A stretch of DNA of 50,556 nt. Origin: Pseudomonadota bacterium. Its GTDB lineage: Bacteria; Pseudomonadota; Gammaproteobacteria; Burkholderiales; Rhodocyclaceae. The position numbers and the translations under genes are program-made. The DNA lies in contig JAFEDH010000003.1 in assembly GCA_018241695.1 (NCBI GenBank), positions 1 through 50,556 on the forward strand. Reading direction: 5' to 3'. Positions 33,270 to 42,316 of the stretch are shown here, piece by piece. Each line of letters starts with the position of its first letter. The stretch's first letter is position 1. The notes under the pieces were generated by a model, which saw nothing but the letters and a program-made list of their open reading frames with translations, did not search any database and had not been told where the DNA came from.

Positions 33270-34970
33270 TCATCCCTGGGCAAGGTGGTTGACCGCACGA
33301 TAACCGAATGTCATTGCAGGGCCGATGGTGGAGCCCGCACCGGGGTACCCCGCACCCAGCACCGCCGCGGCACAGTTTCCGATGGCATACAGACCCGGAA
33401 TGGTCTGGCCCGACTGACTCAGGACCTGGGCATGCTCATTGGTTTCCAGCCCACCTTTGGTGCCGGTATCGCCGGCATCGACACGGACGGCGTAATACGG
33501 ACCCTTCTCGATCGGCACCAGGCAGGAATTGGGATACTTGCCGTCATTGACCGAGAAGTAGCGGTCGAACAGGCTGTCTCCCTTGCCAAAATCCTCGTCC
33601 TTGCCGGCCCTGGCGAAGCCATTGAAGCGGACAATGGTTTCTTCCAAACCCTTGGCGTCCACGCCGATCTGGCGGGCCAGATCGGAAAGGGTATCGCTCT
33701 TCCAGTAGATGGAACCCAGCCAGTCTCCGGGCAACTTGGAGTCGGGCAGAATCATGCCAGGCATGAAGGGGCCCATGGGGTTGTTGTAACGGAAATTGGC
33801 ATCGAAGATGAACCAGGCAGGAACGCTGCCGCCGTTTTTGGCGTGATCGTCGTACATGGCTTCGACGAATTCCTGATAGGAAAGGGCTTCATTGACGAAA
33901 CGCTTTCCCTGCCGGTTGACGGCGATGAAGCCGCCCAGACCGCGTTCGACAAAGGCCGGCTGACAGCCGGCGGGGACGTTCGGAGACTTGATCGTGGGCA
34001 CACCCCATTGCTTGTGCATCAGGCTGGTCCTGGCGCCTGCCGCAATACCGGCACGGATACCGTCACCGGTATTACAGTCCCTGGGTGATCCTACCCATTC
34101 AGTGCTGGTGGGTTGCGCCAGATATTGCTCACGCATCTGCTGGTTGCGCTCAAACCCGCCACTGGCCAGGATCACGGCCTTGCGGGCCTTGAGAGTCACC
34201 ATAACACCGTCGCGTTTGACGACGATACCGGTAATGCGCCCACCCTCTTCCACCAGGGATTCCAGCGGAGTATCGAGCCAGAGGGGAATCTTGCGCTGAA
34301 TCATCGCATAGCGCAGACCACCACACAGGGCATTGCCCAGGGTGAGGTGGCGATCCCGCCTCGATTTGAATCGCCAGGGAATGTCCAGATAATATCGGGC
34401 CATGGTTTTCACGGCCACGCCCATCCAGCCAGGCTTTTTCCGCGCAAGGACGGCTGCCTCGCGGGTAGTCATGGCCTTGCCCATCAACGTGGTACCCGGG
34501 GTGGGCTCCCGCAGCCTGAAGAGTTCGTCCCCAAGCAGACTGCCGTCCCATAATTCGGGATCCATGCTGCGGCCACCGGGGGCCGCACCGGGCAGATGCT
34601 GGTAATAGTCGGGGTATTCGGTGCAGGGAACATAACGCACCGGGGTGGCCTGATGCAGATAGCCGAGCATTTCCCGGGCGGTATCCACATAGGCGCGGAT
34701 CTTGTCAGGCGTGGACAGATCCTTGCTGGCGGCCAGGACATATTCGAGCGCCCGTTGCGGGTCATCATCGATCTGGCCGTTGGCGGGGATCCAGAGCACC
34801 CCCCCCGAGGTGGCGGTGGTGCCGCCATATTGGCCCGTTTTTTCCACCAAAAGGGGCGACAGACCCCGATCGTGAGCACGAATCGCCGCCATCATCCCGC
34901 CTGCGCCGGATCCGACCACGATCACATCGAACTCGTTCTGATTCATGCCTGAATGCACCTGTGCTGACAT
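33270..34970 (-). CDS. kstD: 3-ketosteroid delta1-dehydrogenase
   Basis: A 566-residue FAD flavoprotein of the succinate dehydrogenase/KstD family that introduces the C1-C2 double bond in ring A of 3-ketosteroids. FDVIVVGSGAGGMMAAIRA binds FAD; EKTGQYGGTTATSGG is the family follow-up. The catalytic C-terminal region has KGPYYAVRVDAGDTGTKGG and the closing FAD motif YPGAGSTIGPAMTFG. The start is the ATG at 34970; an ATG at 34946 removes eight residues. Next to ksi (5-bp gap) and kshB. The enzyme could also be a cholestenone-type delta1-dehydrogenase (AcmB-like); the substrate is not fixed by sequence. Confidence 0.87.
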   Translation of the reverse strand: MSAQVHSGMNQNEFDVIVVGSGAGGMMAAIRAHDRGLSPLLVEKTGQYGGTTATSGGVLWIPANGQIDDDPQRALEYVLAASKDLSTPDKIRAYVDTAREMLGYLHQATPVRYVPCTEYPDYYQHLPGAAPGGRSMDPELWDGSLLGDELFRLREPTPGTTLMGKAMTTREAAVLARKKPGWMGVAVKTMARYYLDIPWRFKSRRDRHLTLGNALCGGLRYAMIQRKIPLWLDTPLESLVEEGGRITGIVVKRDGVMVTLKARKAVILASGGFERNQQMREQYLAQPTSTEWVGSPRDCNTGDGIRAGIAAGARTSLMHKQWGVPTIKSPNVPAGCQPAFVERGLGGFIAVNRQGKRFVNEALSYQEFVEAMYDDHAKNGGSVPAWFIFDANFRYNNPMGPFMPGMILPDSKLPGDWLGSIYWKSDTLSDLARQIGVDAKGLEETIVRFNGFARAGKDEDFGKGDSLFDRYFSVNDGKYPNSCLVPIEKGPYYAVRVDAGDTGTKGGLETNEHAQVLSQSGQTIPGLYAIGNCAAAVLGAGYPGAGSTIGPAMTFGYRAVNHLAQG

Positions 34971-34975
34971 ATGGT

Positions 34976-35359
34976 TCAGGTTGAAATCCGGGTCATATCC
35001 TCGGGGCCCCAGTAGGCCCGCATGGAGGAAAATTTTCCGGCATCGTCGAAGGTCATCACATCGATGACGCGAATGAGGGACCGACCACCAGGCATGTTCA
35101 GTTCGACTTCAAAAGCCATGGCGGCAGAATTCCCGAAGGAACCACGAATGGGAGCGGCCAGCTTGAGTTTGGCGCCAGCTGCCAGCGACTTGGCATAAAA
35201 GGCACGAATTGCCTGAATGCCTTCCACGCGCGTTTTGCCTACCGGATCTTCCACTGTCGCGGTATCGGCGTAGAGGCCGATGATGCCGTCGAGGCTGCCG
35301 GCGTTGAACTGATCGATATACGCCTGCATGGCAGCCTTCATCTGGGCCTGGCTGGGCAT
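34976..35359 (-). CDS. ksi: Steroid delta-isomerase (ketosteroid isomerase)
   Basis: A 127-residue SnoaL/NTF2-fold protein with strong resemblance to Comamonas testosteroni ketosteroid isomerase, which moves the delta5 double bond to delta4 in 3-ketosteroids. The ATG at 35359 places the three catalytic residues where expected: Tyr14 (AY in MQAYIDQFN), Asp38 (VEDPVG) and Asp100 (VIDVMTFD, equivalent to Asp99). MRAYWG corresponds to MRALFG in the reference. Lies between a thiolase and kstD (5 bp), so it feeds delta4-3-ketones to KstD and KshAB. Confidence 0.9.
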   Translation of the reverse strand: MPSQAQMKAAMQAYIDQFNAGSLDGIIGLYADTATVEDPVGKTRVEGIQAIRAFYAKSLAAGAKLKLAAPIRGSFGNSAAMAFEVELNMPGGRSLIRVIDVMTFDDAGKFSSMRAYWGPEDMTRIST

Positions 35360-35387
35360 GGTGTTTTTCCTCCGGGGAATTCGTGAT

Positions 35388-36590
35388 TCAAATGATTTCG
35401 AACAGGCCGGCTGCACCCATGCCGCCACCGATACACATCGAGACGACAACGAACCGATCGCCACGACGCCGGGCTTCGAGCAACGCAGTACCCACCAGAC
35501 GGGCACCGGACATGCCATAAGGATGACCCACGGAAATCGCGCCACCGTTCACATTGAGGCGATCATTGGGGATGCCCAGTTGGTCACGACAATAGACAAC
35601 CTGGCAGGCGAAGGCTTCGTTGATTTCCCACAGGCCAATATCGGATACCTTGAGGTTGTGTTTCGCCAGCAGTTTGGGGATGGCGAAAACAGGTCCGATC
35701 CCCATCTCGTCTGCCTTGCAGCCCGCCAGGGCCAGGCCACGATAGACTCCCAGCGGTTCAAGACCCCGTTCCCTGGCCTGTTGACGGCTCATCAGCACAG
35801 AGGCGGAAGCACCGTCGGAGAGCTGGGATGCATTGCCGGCAGTGATGGAGAGGCCTTCTTTAATCCAGTGACCGTTTTTCCACACCGGCTTGAGACCGGA
35901 GAGGCTTTCCAGGGTGGTTTCGGGACGGTTACCCTCATCCTTGGTCAGGGTAACGGTTTCCGTGCCGGTAACATTGCCTTCCTTGTCGAAAAGCTGCTTG
36001 ACCGTGGTGATGGGGACGATCTCGTCGTTGAATTTTCCTTTGGCTTGGGCTTCTGCAGTGCGTTGCTGGCTCTGGAAGGAAAATTCGTCCTGTGCGGCGC
36101 GGGAAATGTTGAAGCGCTGGGCCACAGTCTCGGCAGTCTCGATCATGGGCATGTATCCCTCGGGATAGACCGCGAGCACCGCCTTGGATGGTGTCTTGAA
36201 GGCATTTTTATGCTTGTTCTGCACCAGTGAGATGGATTCCACGCCACCCGCGACCAGAATGTCACGCTCGCCCACCATGATGCTTTTGGCGGCATCGGCA
36301 ATGGCGATAAGGCCGGAGGCACACATGCGGTCAAGAGCCATGCCGGGTACGGTATAGGGGAGGCCGGCCACATAAGCGGAAAGGCGGCCCAGGGTATAGC
36401 CCTGGGTGCCCTGCTGGGCGGCGACACCCAGAATCACGTCCTCGACTTCGGCGGGATCGAGTTTGGCCCGCTCGACAGCGGCCTTGATGACATGACCACC
36501 CAGTACAGGGGCTTCGGTATCGTTGAATGCGCCCCGATAGGCTTTGCCGATGCCGGTGCGGGCGGTGCTGACGATGACGGCCTCATTCAT
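35388..36590 (-). CDS. Acetyl-CoA C-acetyltransferase (thiolase)
   Basis: A 400-residue thiolase with the catalytic cysteine in DRMCASGL (about residue 89), NEAFACQ, the His in VGHPYGMSG (about residue 355) and the second Cys in CIGGGMG (about residue 385). This is the generic AtoB/FadA pattern, not the DRQCGSSQQ signature of FadA5/FadA6, so it probably handles general or short-chain products of steroid beta-oxidation. It is 28 bp from ksi and 20 bp from the maoC gene, in one transcription unit. Confidence 0.87.
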   Translation of the reverse strand: MNEAVIVSTARTGIGKAYRGAFNDTEAPVLGGHVIKAAVERAKLDPAEVEDVILGVAAQQGTQGYTLGRLSAYVAGLPYTVPGMALDRMCASGLIAIADAAKSIMVGERDILVAGGVESISLVQNKHKNAFKTPSKAVLAVYPEGYMPMIETAETVAQRFNISRAAQDEFSFQSQQRTAEAQAKGKFNDEIVPITTVKQLFDKEGNVTGTETVTLTKDEGNRPETTLESLSGLKPVWKNGHWIKEGLSITAGNASQLSDGASASVLMSRQQARERGLEPLGVYRGLALAGCKADEMGIGPVFAIPKLLAKHNLKVSDIGLWEINEAFACQVVYCRDQLGIPNDRLNVNGGAISVGHPYGMSGARLVGTALLEARRRGDRFVVVSMCIGGGMGAAGLFEII

Positions 36591-36610
36591 TTTGAGTTCT
36601 CCTGAAGTAT

Positions 36611-37069
36611 TCAGTTGAAGAAGTAACGGCTGATGGTTTCAGCCACACAGGCCGGGCGCTCCTGGCCTTCGATTTCGACGGTAACACGGATGGTGGCCTG
36701 GACCCCGCCTCCGGTTTCCTCGGCGCGGATCAGTTCGCAACGACCCCGCACGCGGGAGCCAACCTTGACGGTATTGGGGAAACGGATCTTGTCGCATCCG
36801 TAATTCACACCCATTTTCATGTTTTCCAGGCTGATCACCTGTGGCATGAAGTAGTTGACCAGAGACAGGGTCAGGTAGCCATGGGCGATACAGGCACCAA
36901 AGGGGCCGCTGGCAGCTTTGACCGGGTCTACGTGGATCCATTGGTGATCCCCGGTGGCGTCGGCGAACTGGTTGATGCGGCCTTGCTCGATCGCGAGCCA
37001 ATCGGACACACCGAGTTCCTTGCCGACGTTGGCCATCACCGTGGCGACGGAGTTGAAGACGACAGCCAT
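36611..37069 (-). CDS. MaoC family dehydratase
   Basis: A 152-residue single hot-dog hydratase. The R-hydratase motif is [18 protein letters not shown], followed by [15 protein letters not shown], so the Asp/His pair is intact. It resembles R-specific enoyl-CoA hydratases of the Nodulation NodN/MaoC group, and in a steroid cluster would hydrate an enoyl-CoA in side chain or ring fragment oxidation. Between an IpdF-like SDR (10 bp) and the thiolase. Confidence 0.85.
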   Translation of the reverse strand: MAVVFNSVATVMANVGKELGVSDWLAIEQGRINQFADATGDHQWIHVDPVKAASGPFGACIAHGYLTLSLVNYFMPQVISLENMKMGVNYGCDKIRFPNTVKVGSRVRGRCELIRAEETGGGVQATIRVTVEIEGQERPACVAETISRYFFN

Positions 37070-37079
37070 GGTGTCTTCC

Positions 37080-37865
37080 TCAGGAGCGCTGGGAACTGAC
37101 CGACAGGATCTCGCCGGTCATGTAGGAAGAATAGTCGCTCGCCAGGAACACCATGGCATTGGCCACTTCCCAGGGTTCTGCAGCGCGCCCGAAGGCTTCG
37201 GTGGAAGATAACTTGGTCAGCAGTTCCTCGGAAGAAGCTTTCTTGAGGAATTCATGCAGGGCAATGGATGGAGACACGGCATTGATACGGACACCGAACT
37301 CCGCGGCCTCGAGAGCGGCGCAACGGGTCAGGGCCATCACACCGGCCTTGGCGGCGGCGTAGTGGGCCTGCTCTTTCTGTGCACGCCATCCGAGCACCGA
37401 AGCATTGTTGACGATCACACCCTTGCCGCGGGGCTGCATCACCTTGAGGATGGCCCGGGTCATGCGGAACACGCTGTTCAGCGATACATCGATAACTTTG
37501 AGCCATTCATCGTCGGTCATGTCGACGACGCGCTTCTGGCCGCCCAGTCCTGCGTTGTTGATCAGCACGTCCACGCCACCCAGTTTTGCTTCGGCAGCGG
37601 CCACCAAGGCCTGAACCTGATCTTCCTTGGTTACGTCACAAAGCATGGAGTGGATGGCCTGAAGGCCGGTTTCAGCCTTGAGCTTCTCGACCGCTTCGCC
37701 AAGGCGACGCTCGTGAATGTCGGAAATCAACAGGGCGCGGGCGCCCTCCTCCGCGCAGCGCTTGGCGGCGGAAAAGCCGATACCGGCGCCGGCGGCAGCG
37801 GTAACGAGGACAGACTTGCCCTTGAGCAGGCCGTGGCCGGGAACGTAGGCCGGAACGTTGGACAT
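37080..37865 (-). CDS. ipdF: SDR family oxidoreductase, IpdF-like
   Basis: A 261-residue SDR with SVLVTAAAGAGIGFSAAKR (cofactor loop), NNAGLGG, SVLGWRAQKEQAHYAAAKAG (Ser, Tyr-x3-Lys) and a C-terminal SSYMTGEILSVSSQR. Size, the N-terminal PGHGLLKGKSVLVTAAAG-like block and the neighbours match IpdF, the 5-hydroxy-HIP-CoA dehydrogenase of the HIP pathway. The unusual AAAGAGIG in the nucleotide loop is shared with that family. The gene starts after a 114-bp gap that contains a strong hairpin, so it may begin a second operon. Confidence 0.78.
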   Translation of the reverse strand: MSNVPAYVPGHGLLKGKSVLVTAAAGAGIGFSAAKRCAEEGARALLISDIHERRLGEAVEKLKAETGLQAIHSMLCDVTKEDQVQALVAAAEAKLGGVDVLINNAGLGGQKRVVDMTDDEWLKVIDVSLNSVFRMTRAILKVMQPRGKGVIVNNASVLGWRAQKEQAHYAAAKAGVMALTRCAALEAAEFGVRINAVSPSIALHEFLKKASSEELLTKLSSTEAFGRAAEPWEVANAMVFLASDYSSYMTGEILSVSSQRS

Positions 37866-37948
37866 GAAACTTCTCCTCTGGGTGGTTCACCGGCGATGGC
37901 CGATACTATCCAATAAAAAACAAGGAGCCGACATGAAATCGACCCAGT

Positions 37949-37973
37949 CAGGGTCGCTGCAGTAGCGACCCTG
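37949..37973 (-). terminator. Hairpin between two steroid gene blocks
   Basis: CAGGGTCGCT at 37949-37958 and AGCGACCCTG at 37964-37973, a perfect 10-bp stem with loop GCAGT, 6 bp past the stop of the SDR gene on the reverse strand. T tract is weak. It probably ends or attenuates the block read from ipdA, or marks a processing site. Confidence 0.6.
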
Positions 37974-37979
37974 GGGTAA

Positions 37980-38861
37980 TCAGGTTCCCCAGACCTTCTT
38001 CGGCGGGGCAGCAACCTTGATCAGTTCATCGATGACAACCCCGATTTCCTGGGGGGTATAGCGGGAGCCGCCCTTGCGTTTCTCCGGGCCGGTTTTCCAG
38101 CCATCGCACACGGAAACACGGTCACCTTCGATTTCGAACACCTGGCCGGTGACATGCTTGGAGGATTCGCTGACCAGATAGATGATCAGGGATGCGACGT
38201 TGAGCGGGTCATAGAAATCGAAACGCCCGTCTTCAGGCTTCTTCACCATGTCCGGCATGCCGGCTTCGGTCATGGCCGTGCGGGCAGCAGGAGCCAGGGC
38301 GTTGGCGGTGATGCCGTAGCGCTTGAGTTCAACGGCCTGTACCAGCGTCAGGGAAGCGATGCCTCCCTTCGCCGATGAGTAGTTGGACTGGGCGAAAGAG
38401 CCCTGCAGCCCCGCGCCGGAGCTCGTATTGATGATACGGGCATCAACGGGCTTGCCCGCCTTGCCCTGCTCTCGCCAGTGATTGGCCAGCACGTTGGCCA
38501 GACAGAAATGGCCCTTCAGGTGCACCCGGATCACGGTATCCCAGTCTTCTTCGGAAAGAGAGACAAACATGCGGTCACGCAGCACACCGGCGTTATTGAC
38601 CACCGCATGCACATCACCGAAGGCGGCGATGGCCGCATCGACAATCTTTTTTGCGGTAGCGACGGTGGTGATGTCGTCATTGTTGGCAATGGCCTTGCCA
38701 CCCGCCCTGGTAATTTCGGCCGCCGCTTCCTGAGCGGCCTCGAGACGAATGTCGTTGACCACGACGTTGGCGCCTTCGGCCGCCAGCGCCTGGGCGTAGG
38801 CACGGCCGAGGCCACCGCCGGCGCCGGTGATAATGACTGTGCGGTTATTGCAGATACCCAT
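37980..38861 (-). CDS. SDR family oxidoreductase (Rv3548c/Hsd4A-like)
   Basis: A 293-residue SDR. TVIITGAGGGLGRAYAQAL, NVVVNDI and NNAGVLRDRMF are the pattern of the 17beta-HSD type 4 / multifunctional enzyme 2 dehydrogenase domain, which oxidises 3-hydroxyacyl-CoAs; SSGAGLQGSFAQSNYSSAKGG holds the catalytic residues. Actinobacterial steroid clusters have two such proteins: Hsd4A (side chain) and Rv3548c (beside fadE30/ipdAB). The latter position fits. SD AAGGGG is 6 bases before the ATG at 38861 and touches the ATG at 38867, so the second is preferred. Confidence 0.82.
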   Translation of the reverse strand: MGICNNRTVIITGAGGGLGRAYAQALAAEGANVVVNDIRLEAAQEAAAEITRAGGKAIANNDDITTVATAKKIVDAAIAAFGDVHAVVNNAGVLRDRMFVSLSEEDWDTVIRVHLKGHFCLANVLANHWREQGKAGKPVDARIINTSSGAGLQGSFAQSNYSSAKGGIASLTLVQAVELKRYGITANALAPAARTAMTEAGMPDMVKKPEDGRFDFYDPLNVASLIIYLVSESSKHVTGQVFEIEGDRVSVCDGWKTGPEKRKGGSRYTPQEIGVVIDELIKVAAPPKKVWGT

Positions 38862-38884
38862 ATCCATCCCCTTGTCTTGTGGTT

Positions 38885-40036
38885 TTACAAACGCTCGATG
38901 ATCGTCACATTGGCCTGACCGCCGCCTTCACACATGGTTTGCAGGCCATATCGGCCACCACTACGCTCCAGTTCGTGAAGCAGTGTGGTCATCAATCTGG
39001 CGCCGGAAGCGCCGAGAGGATGGCCCAGAGCGATGGCGCCACCATTGACGTTGGTCTTTTTGTAGTCGTAACCCGTTTCCTTGAGCCAGGCCATGACCAC
39101 GGAAGCAAAGGCTTCATTGATCTCGACCCGGTCGATGTCGGCCAGTTTCATTCCGGATCTCTTGAGCGCGTATTCAGTAGCGGGAATCGGCGCGGTCAGA
39201 TGCCAGATCGGGTCATCGGCACGCACGCTGATGTGGTGAATGCGGGCCCGCGGTTTCAGGTTGTAACGCTTGAGCGCGGCTTCGGACACTACCAGCACCG
39301 CAGCGGAAGCGTCGCATGTCGAACTCGACACGGCAGCGGTGATCTTGGGATACGTCGGATCCACGGGTGCCAGGGTCGCCATCTTCTCCAGCGTGGATTC
39401 CCGGGCCGTTTCGTCCATCTTGAAATCGCCGAAAGGCACCACTTCGCGGTCAAACCGCCCCTCGCGGATGGCGGCAAGTGCCCGGTCGTGGCTTTCCTTG
39501 GCGAAAACCTCCATATCCACCCGGGAAATGCCCCAGTGATCGGCGATGCGCTGGGCCGCATAAAACTGATTGACCGGCGCATCACCAAAACGGGCCTTCC
39601 AGCCTTTGCTTTCGGCAAAAGGCGTGGTGAATCCCAGCGGCTGGCCAGCCAGCATGGCGGAGGAAATGGGGATGCTGGTCATGGTTTGCACGCCACCCGC
39701 GAGAATCACGTCCTGAGTGCCGCTCATCACCGCCTGGGCGGCGAAATGCACCGCCTGCTGGGATGAGCCGCACTGGCGGTCGACCGTGGTACCGGGCACC
39801 GACATGGGCATGCCGGCCGCGAGCCAGGAAGTACGGGCAATGTCTCCCGCCAGGGCGCCGATGGTGTCCACGCAACCAAAAATCACGTCATCGTAATCCT
39901 CGGCGGGGATGGCGTTGCGCCCGACGATCGCCTTGATGACGTGAGCACCGAGGTCGGCGCCATGGACGGCGCCGAGGGAACCCTTGCGTTTCCCGGTGGG
40001 GGAGCGCAGGGCATCGACAATATAGGCTTCTGCCAC
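38885..40036 (-). CDS. fadA6: Steroid 3-ketoacyl-CoA thiolase FadA6
   Basis: A 383-residue thiolase strikingly like mycobacterial FadA6: EAYIVDALRSPTGKRKGSL start, VDRQCGSSQQAVHFAAQAVM (nucleophile Cys near 89), ISSAMLAGQ, INEAFASVVMAWLKET, ALGHPLGASGARL and the terminal RYGLQTMCEGGGQANVTI. FadA6 acts late in HIP degradation after IpdAB opens ring C. The GTG at 40036 is the start: GAGG stands about 8 bases before it and it matches the family N-terminus. The usual SQISDGASA block is SSSTCDASA here, a local variation. Confidence 0.88.
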   Translation of the reverse strand: MAEAYIVDALRSPTGKRKGSLGAVHGADLGAHVIKAIVGRNAIPAEDYDDVIFGCVDTIGALAGDIARTSWLAAGMPMSVPGTTVDRQCGSSQQAVHFAAQAVMSGTQDVILAGGVQTMTSIPISSAMLAGQPLGFTTPFAESKGWKARFGDAPVNQFYAAQRIADHWGISRVDMEVFAKESHDRALAAIREGRFDREVVPFGDFKMDETARESTLEKMATLAPVDPTYPKITAAVSSSTCDASAAVLVVSEAALKRYNLKPRARIHHISVRADDPIWHLTAPIPATEYALKRSGMKLADIDRVEINEAFASVVMAWLKETGYDYKKTNVNGGAIALGHPLGASGARLMTTLLHELERSGGRYGLQTMCEGGGQANVTIIERL

Positions 40037-40049
40037 GATAGTTACCTCG

Positions 40050-41117
40050 TCAGTTGAAGGTGTTGCCGGCACCCAGCAGGGCATCGGCACGAAGATAGCC
40101 GTCGGCGATCCGGTTTTTGTGAACAGCACGATCGCCCCAGGCGGCATCCAGTGCCCAGGCGCGTTTCATGAAAATCTGCAGATCGACTTCCCAAGTGTAG
40201 CCCATGGCTCCGTGAACCTGGATACCACTGCGGGACGCCAGCCATGCGGCTTCACCACAGGCGAGCTTGGCGTGGGAAACGAATTCCCCCGCCTGGGATT
40301 GCCCTTCGGCAAGGGCGTAGGCAGCACGTTCCAGCACGGGCCGGGAGAATTCACTTTTCACCGCCACGTTGGCCAGATGATGCTTCACGGCCTGGAAGGA
40401 GCCGATGGGCTTGCCGAACTGCTTGCGTTCGGCGGTGTAGGCGATGGAAATGTCCACCATGCGTTGCGCCAGCCCCAGCATCTGGCCCGCTGCAGCAAGG
40501 GCGCCACGGTTGAGTGCATCGGCCCAGAGGGATTTACCCAGGGCAGCATCGGCAATGCGGGTGGCGGGGCTGGGTGTCCAGTTCACACGGCAAAGACGGC
40601 GACCCAGGTCAACGCTGGAGTTGACCGATACCTGAACCGAGGCGGCGGGTACGGCATGCACCTCGTCGTTGTGCCAGAGCAGCAGCAGGTCGGCACGGTC
40701 GGCATGGGCGATCAGGCGATTGGCAGGGTGACCGACTGCGACCCGCACGCCGCCTTCGGCAATCCTGCCCAGCCATTCCGCCTTGACAGGCTGGTCATCG
40801 GGCAGACCGGCGAGGATGCCAACGGCGATGTAGGCGGTGTCCACCACATCATCGGTGACACCGTAGTAGCCCAGTTCCTGGGTCATCAGCACCCAGTCCA
40901 CGTCGGACAGGCCGAGACCGCCGAAATCTTCGGGTACGGAAAGGGCGAACAGGCCCTGCTCGGCAATCTTGCCCGCCAGGTCGGCGCGGATCGAGGAGGC
41001 ATCCGCCGCTTCGTTCTCCCACAGCTTGCGGATGGTCTCGACGGGCAACTCCTTGGCAAAGAAGCTGTGCATGGTGTCGCGGAAGGCGATCTGATCTTCG
41101 CTGAAAGTGAAATCCAT
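40050..41117 (-). CDS. Acyl-CoA dehydrogenase subunit lacking the SEPGAGSD motif
   Basis: A 355-residue FadE-type protein starting at the ATG at 41117. It keeps the FAD motif RKQFGKPIGSFQAVKHHLA near residue 245 but lacks the T/SEPxxGSD loop and the C-terminal Y-x-G-xNEIQ segment; the N-terminal half reads as a degenerate ACAD. Steroid acyl-CoA dehydrogenases of actinobacteria are often alpha2beta2 heteromers in which each subunit carries part of the FAD site. The adjacent gene (13-bp gap) has exactly the missing motifs. Which FadE pair this is (FadE30 to FadE33 or another) cannot be fixed here. Confidence 0.82.
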   Translation of the reverse strand: MDFTFSEDQIAFRDTMHSFFAKELPVETIRKLWENEAADASSIRADLAGKIAEQGLFALSVPEDFGGLGLSDVDWVLMTQELGYYGVTDDVVDTAYIAVGILAGLPDDQPVKAEWLGRIAEGGVRVAVGHPANRLIAHADRADLLLLWHNDEVHAVPAASVQVSVNSSVDLGRRLCRVNWTPSPATRIADAALGKSLWADALNRGALAAAGQMLGLAQRMVDISIAYTAERKQFGKPIGSFQAVKHHLANVAVKSEFSRPVLERAAYALAEGQSQAGEFVSHAKLACGEAAWLASRSGIQVHGAMGYTWEVDLQIFMKRAWALDAAWGDRAVHKNRIADGYLRADALLGAGNTFN

Positions 41118-41130
41118 GTCGTCCTCCGGT

Positions 41131-42294
41131 TCAGCGCGGCATGCCAAGCATGCGCTCGGCGATGATGTTGCGCTGGATTTCGTTGCTGCCGGCATAGATG
41201 GGGCCGGCCAGGGAGAAGAGGAAACCGTCGAGCCAGTTGCCGACGCCGTCGGCGTCCGGGCCTTCCGGCAGCAGTTCGGCGCGGGGGCCGAGGATGCGCA
41301 TGGCGGTTTCGTGCATGTGGATGTCCAGCTCCGACCAGAATATCTTGTTGGTGGAGGACTCGGGGCCGATCTTGCCGCCCTGCACCAGCTTGCTGGCGGT
41401 ACGGTAGGTGGACAGCGTATAGGCCTCGGCATCCATCCAGGCCTTGATCACCGCATCGCGGATGGAGGCGTCGCGATCGGCCTCCTCGCGGTTGGCCAGA
41501 TAGAGACTCACCAGGCGGCGGGCGGTTTCCTGGTAGCGGGCGGGGGAACGCAGCATCAGACCGCGCTCGAAGCCGGCGGTGGCCATGGCCACGCCCCAGC
41601 CGCCGCCTTCCTTGCCGAGCAGGTTTTCCACCGGCACCTTGACGTCGTCGAAGAAGATCTCGGCGAAACCCGCCAGGCCGTTGAGCTGGCGGATCGGGCG
41701 GATGGTGATGCCCGGGAGGTCGAGGGGTACCAGGATGTAGGAGAGGCCGTGGTGGCGCTCGGACTCGGGGTCGGTACGGAACAGGCCGAAGCCCCAGTCG
41801 GCCCAGCGGGCGCGGGTGGACCAGGTCTTCTGGCCGTTGATGACGTAGTGGTCGCCATCGCGGACGGCCTTGGTGCGGATGGCGGCCATGTCGGACCCGG
41901 CGCCGGGCTCGGACCAGGCTTGCGCCCACATGTCCTCGCACGAAGCCATGCGCGGCAGAAAGCGTTTTTTCTGCTCATCGGTCCCGTACTCCATCAGGGT
42001 GGGGCCAAGCAGGAAGATGCCGTTCTGGTTCACGCGCAGGGGAGCACCGGCGCGCCAGTATTCCTCTTCGAAAATCAACCACTCGATCAGGTTGCAACTG
42101 CGACCACCCAGTTCCCTGGGCCAGGTGACCATGCCCCAACCGCCTTCGTTGAGTTTCTTTTCCCAGGCGCGGTGCTGCATGAAACCTTCTTCGGTATCAA
42201 AGTCCTGCAACGGCACCTTGGGTACATTGGCCTGCATCCAGGTGCGGACTTCCTGGCGAAAGGCGATCTGTTCGGGGGTGTATTTCAGATCCAT
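41131..42294 (-). CDS. Acyl-CoA dehydrogenase catalytic subunit, FadE30-like
   Basis: A 387-residue acyl-CoA dehydrogenase. WAQAWSEPGAGSDMAAIRTK (FAD/substrate loop) is near residue 125; GPIYAGSNEIQRNIIAERML, carrying the FAD-adenine/substrate segment, is at the C-terminus. It lacks an RxQFGxxxxxxQ motif, replaced by RYQETARRLVSLYLANREEAD, and the neighbour at 40050 supplies it, so an obligate heteromer is likely. Length and position near ipdAB and fadA6 suit FadE30, the HIP-CoA dehydrogenase, but FadE26/FadE28-like subunits look the same in outline. Confidence 0.83.
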   Translation of the reverse strand: MDLKYTPEQIAFRQEVRTWMQANVPKVPLQDFDTEEGFMQHRAWEKKLNEGGWGMVTWPRELGGRSCNLIEWLIFEEEYWRAGAPLRVNQNGIFLLGPTLMEYGTDEQKKRFLPRMASCEDMWAQAWSEPGAGSDMAAIRTKAVRDGDHYVINGQKTWSTRARWADWGFGLFRTDPESERHHGLSYILVPLDLPGITIRPIRQLNGLAGFAEIFFDDVKVPVENLLGKEGGGWGVAMATAGFERGLMLRSPARYQETARRLVSLYLANREEADRDASIRDAVIKAWMDAEAYTLSTYRTASKLVQGGKIGPESSTNKIFWSELDIHMHETAMRILGPRAELLPEGPDADGVGNWLDGFLFSLAGPIYAGSNEIQRNIIAERMLGMPR

Positions 42295-42316
42295 GAATGC
42301 TTTCCTCGTTCGGGGA

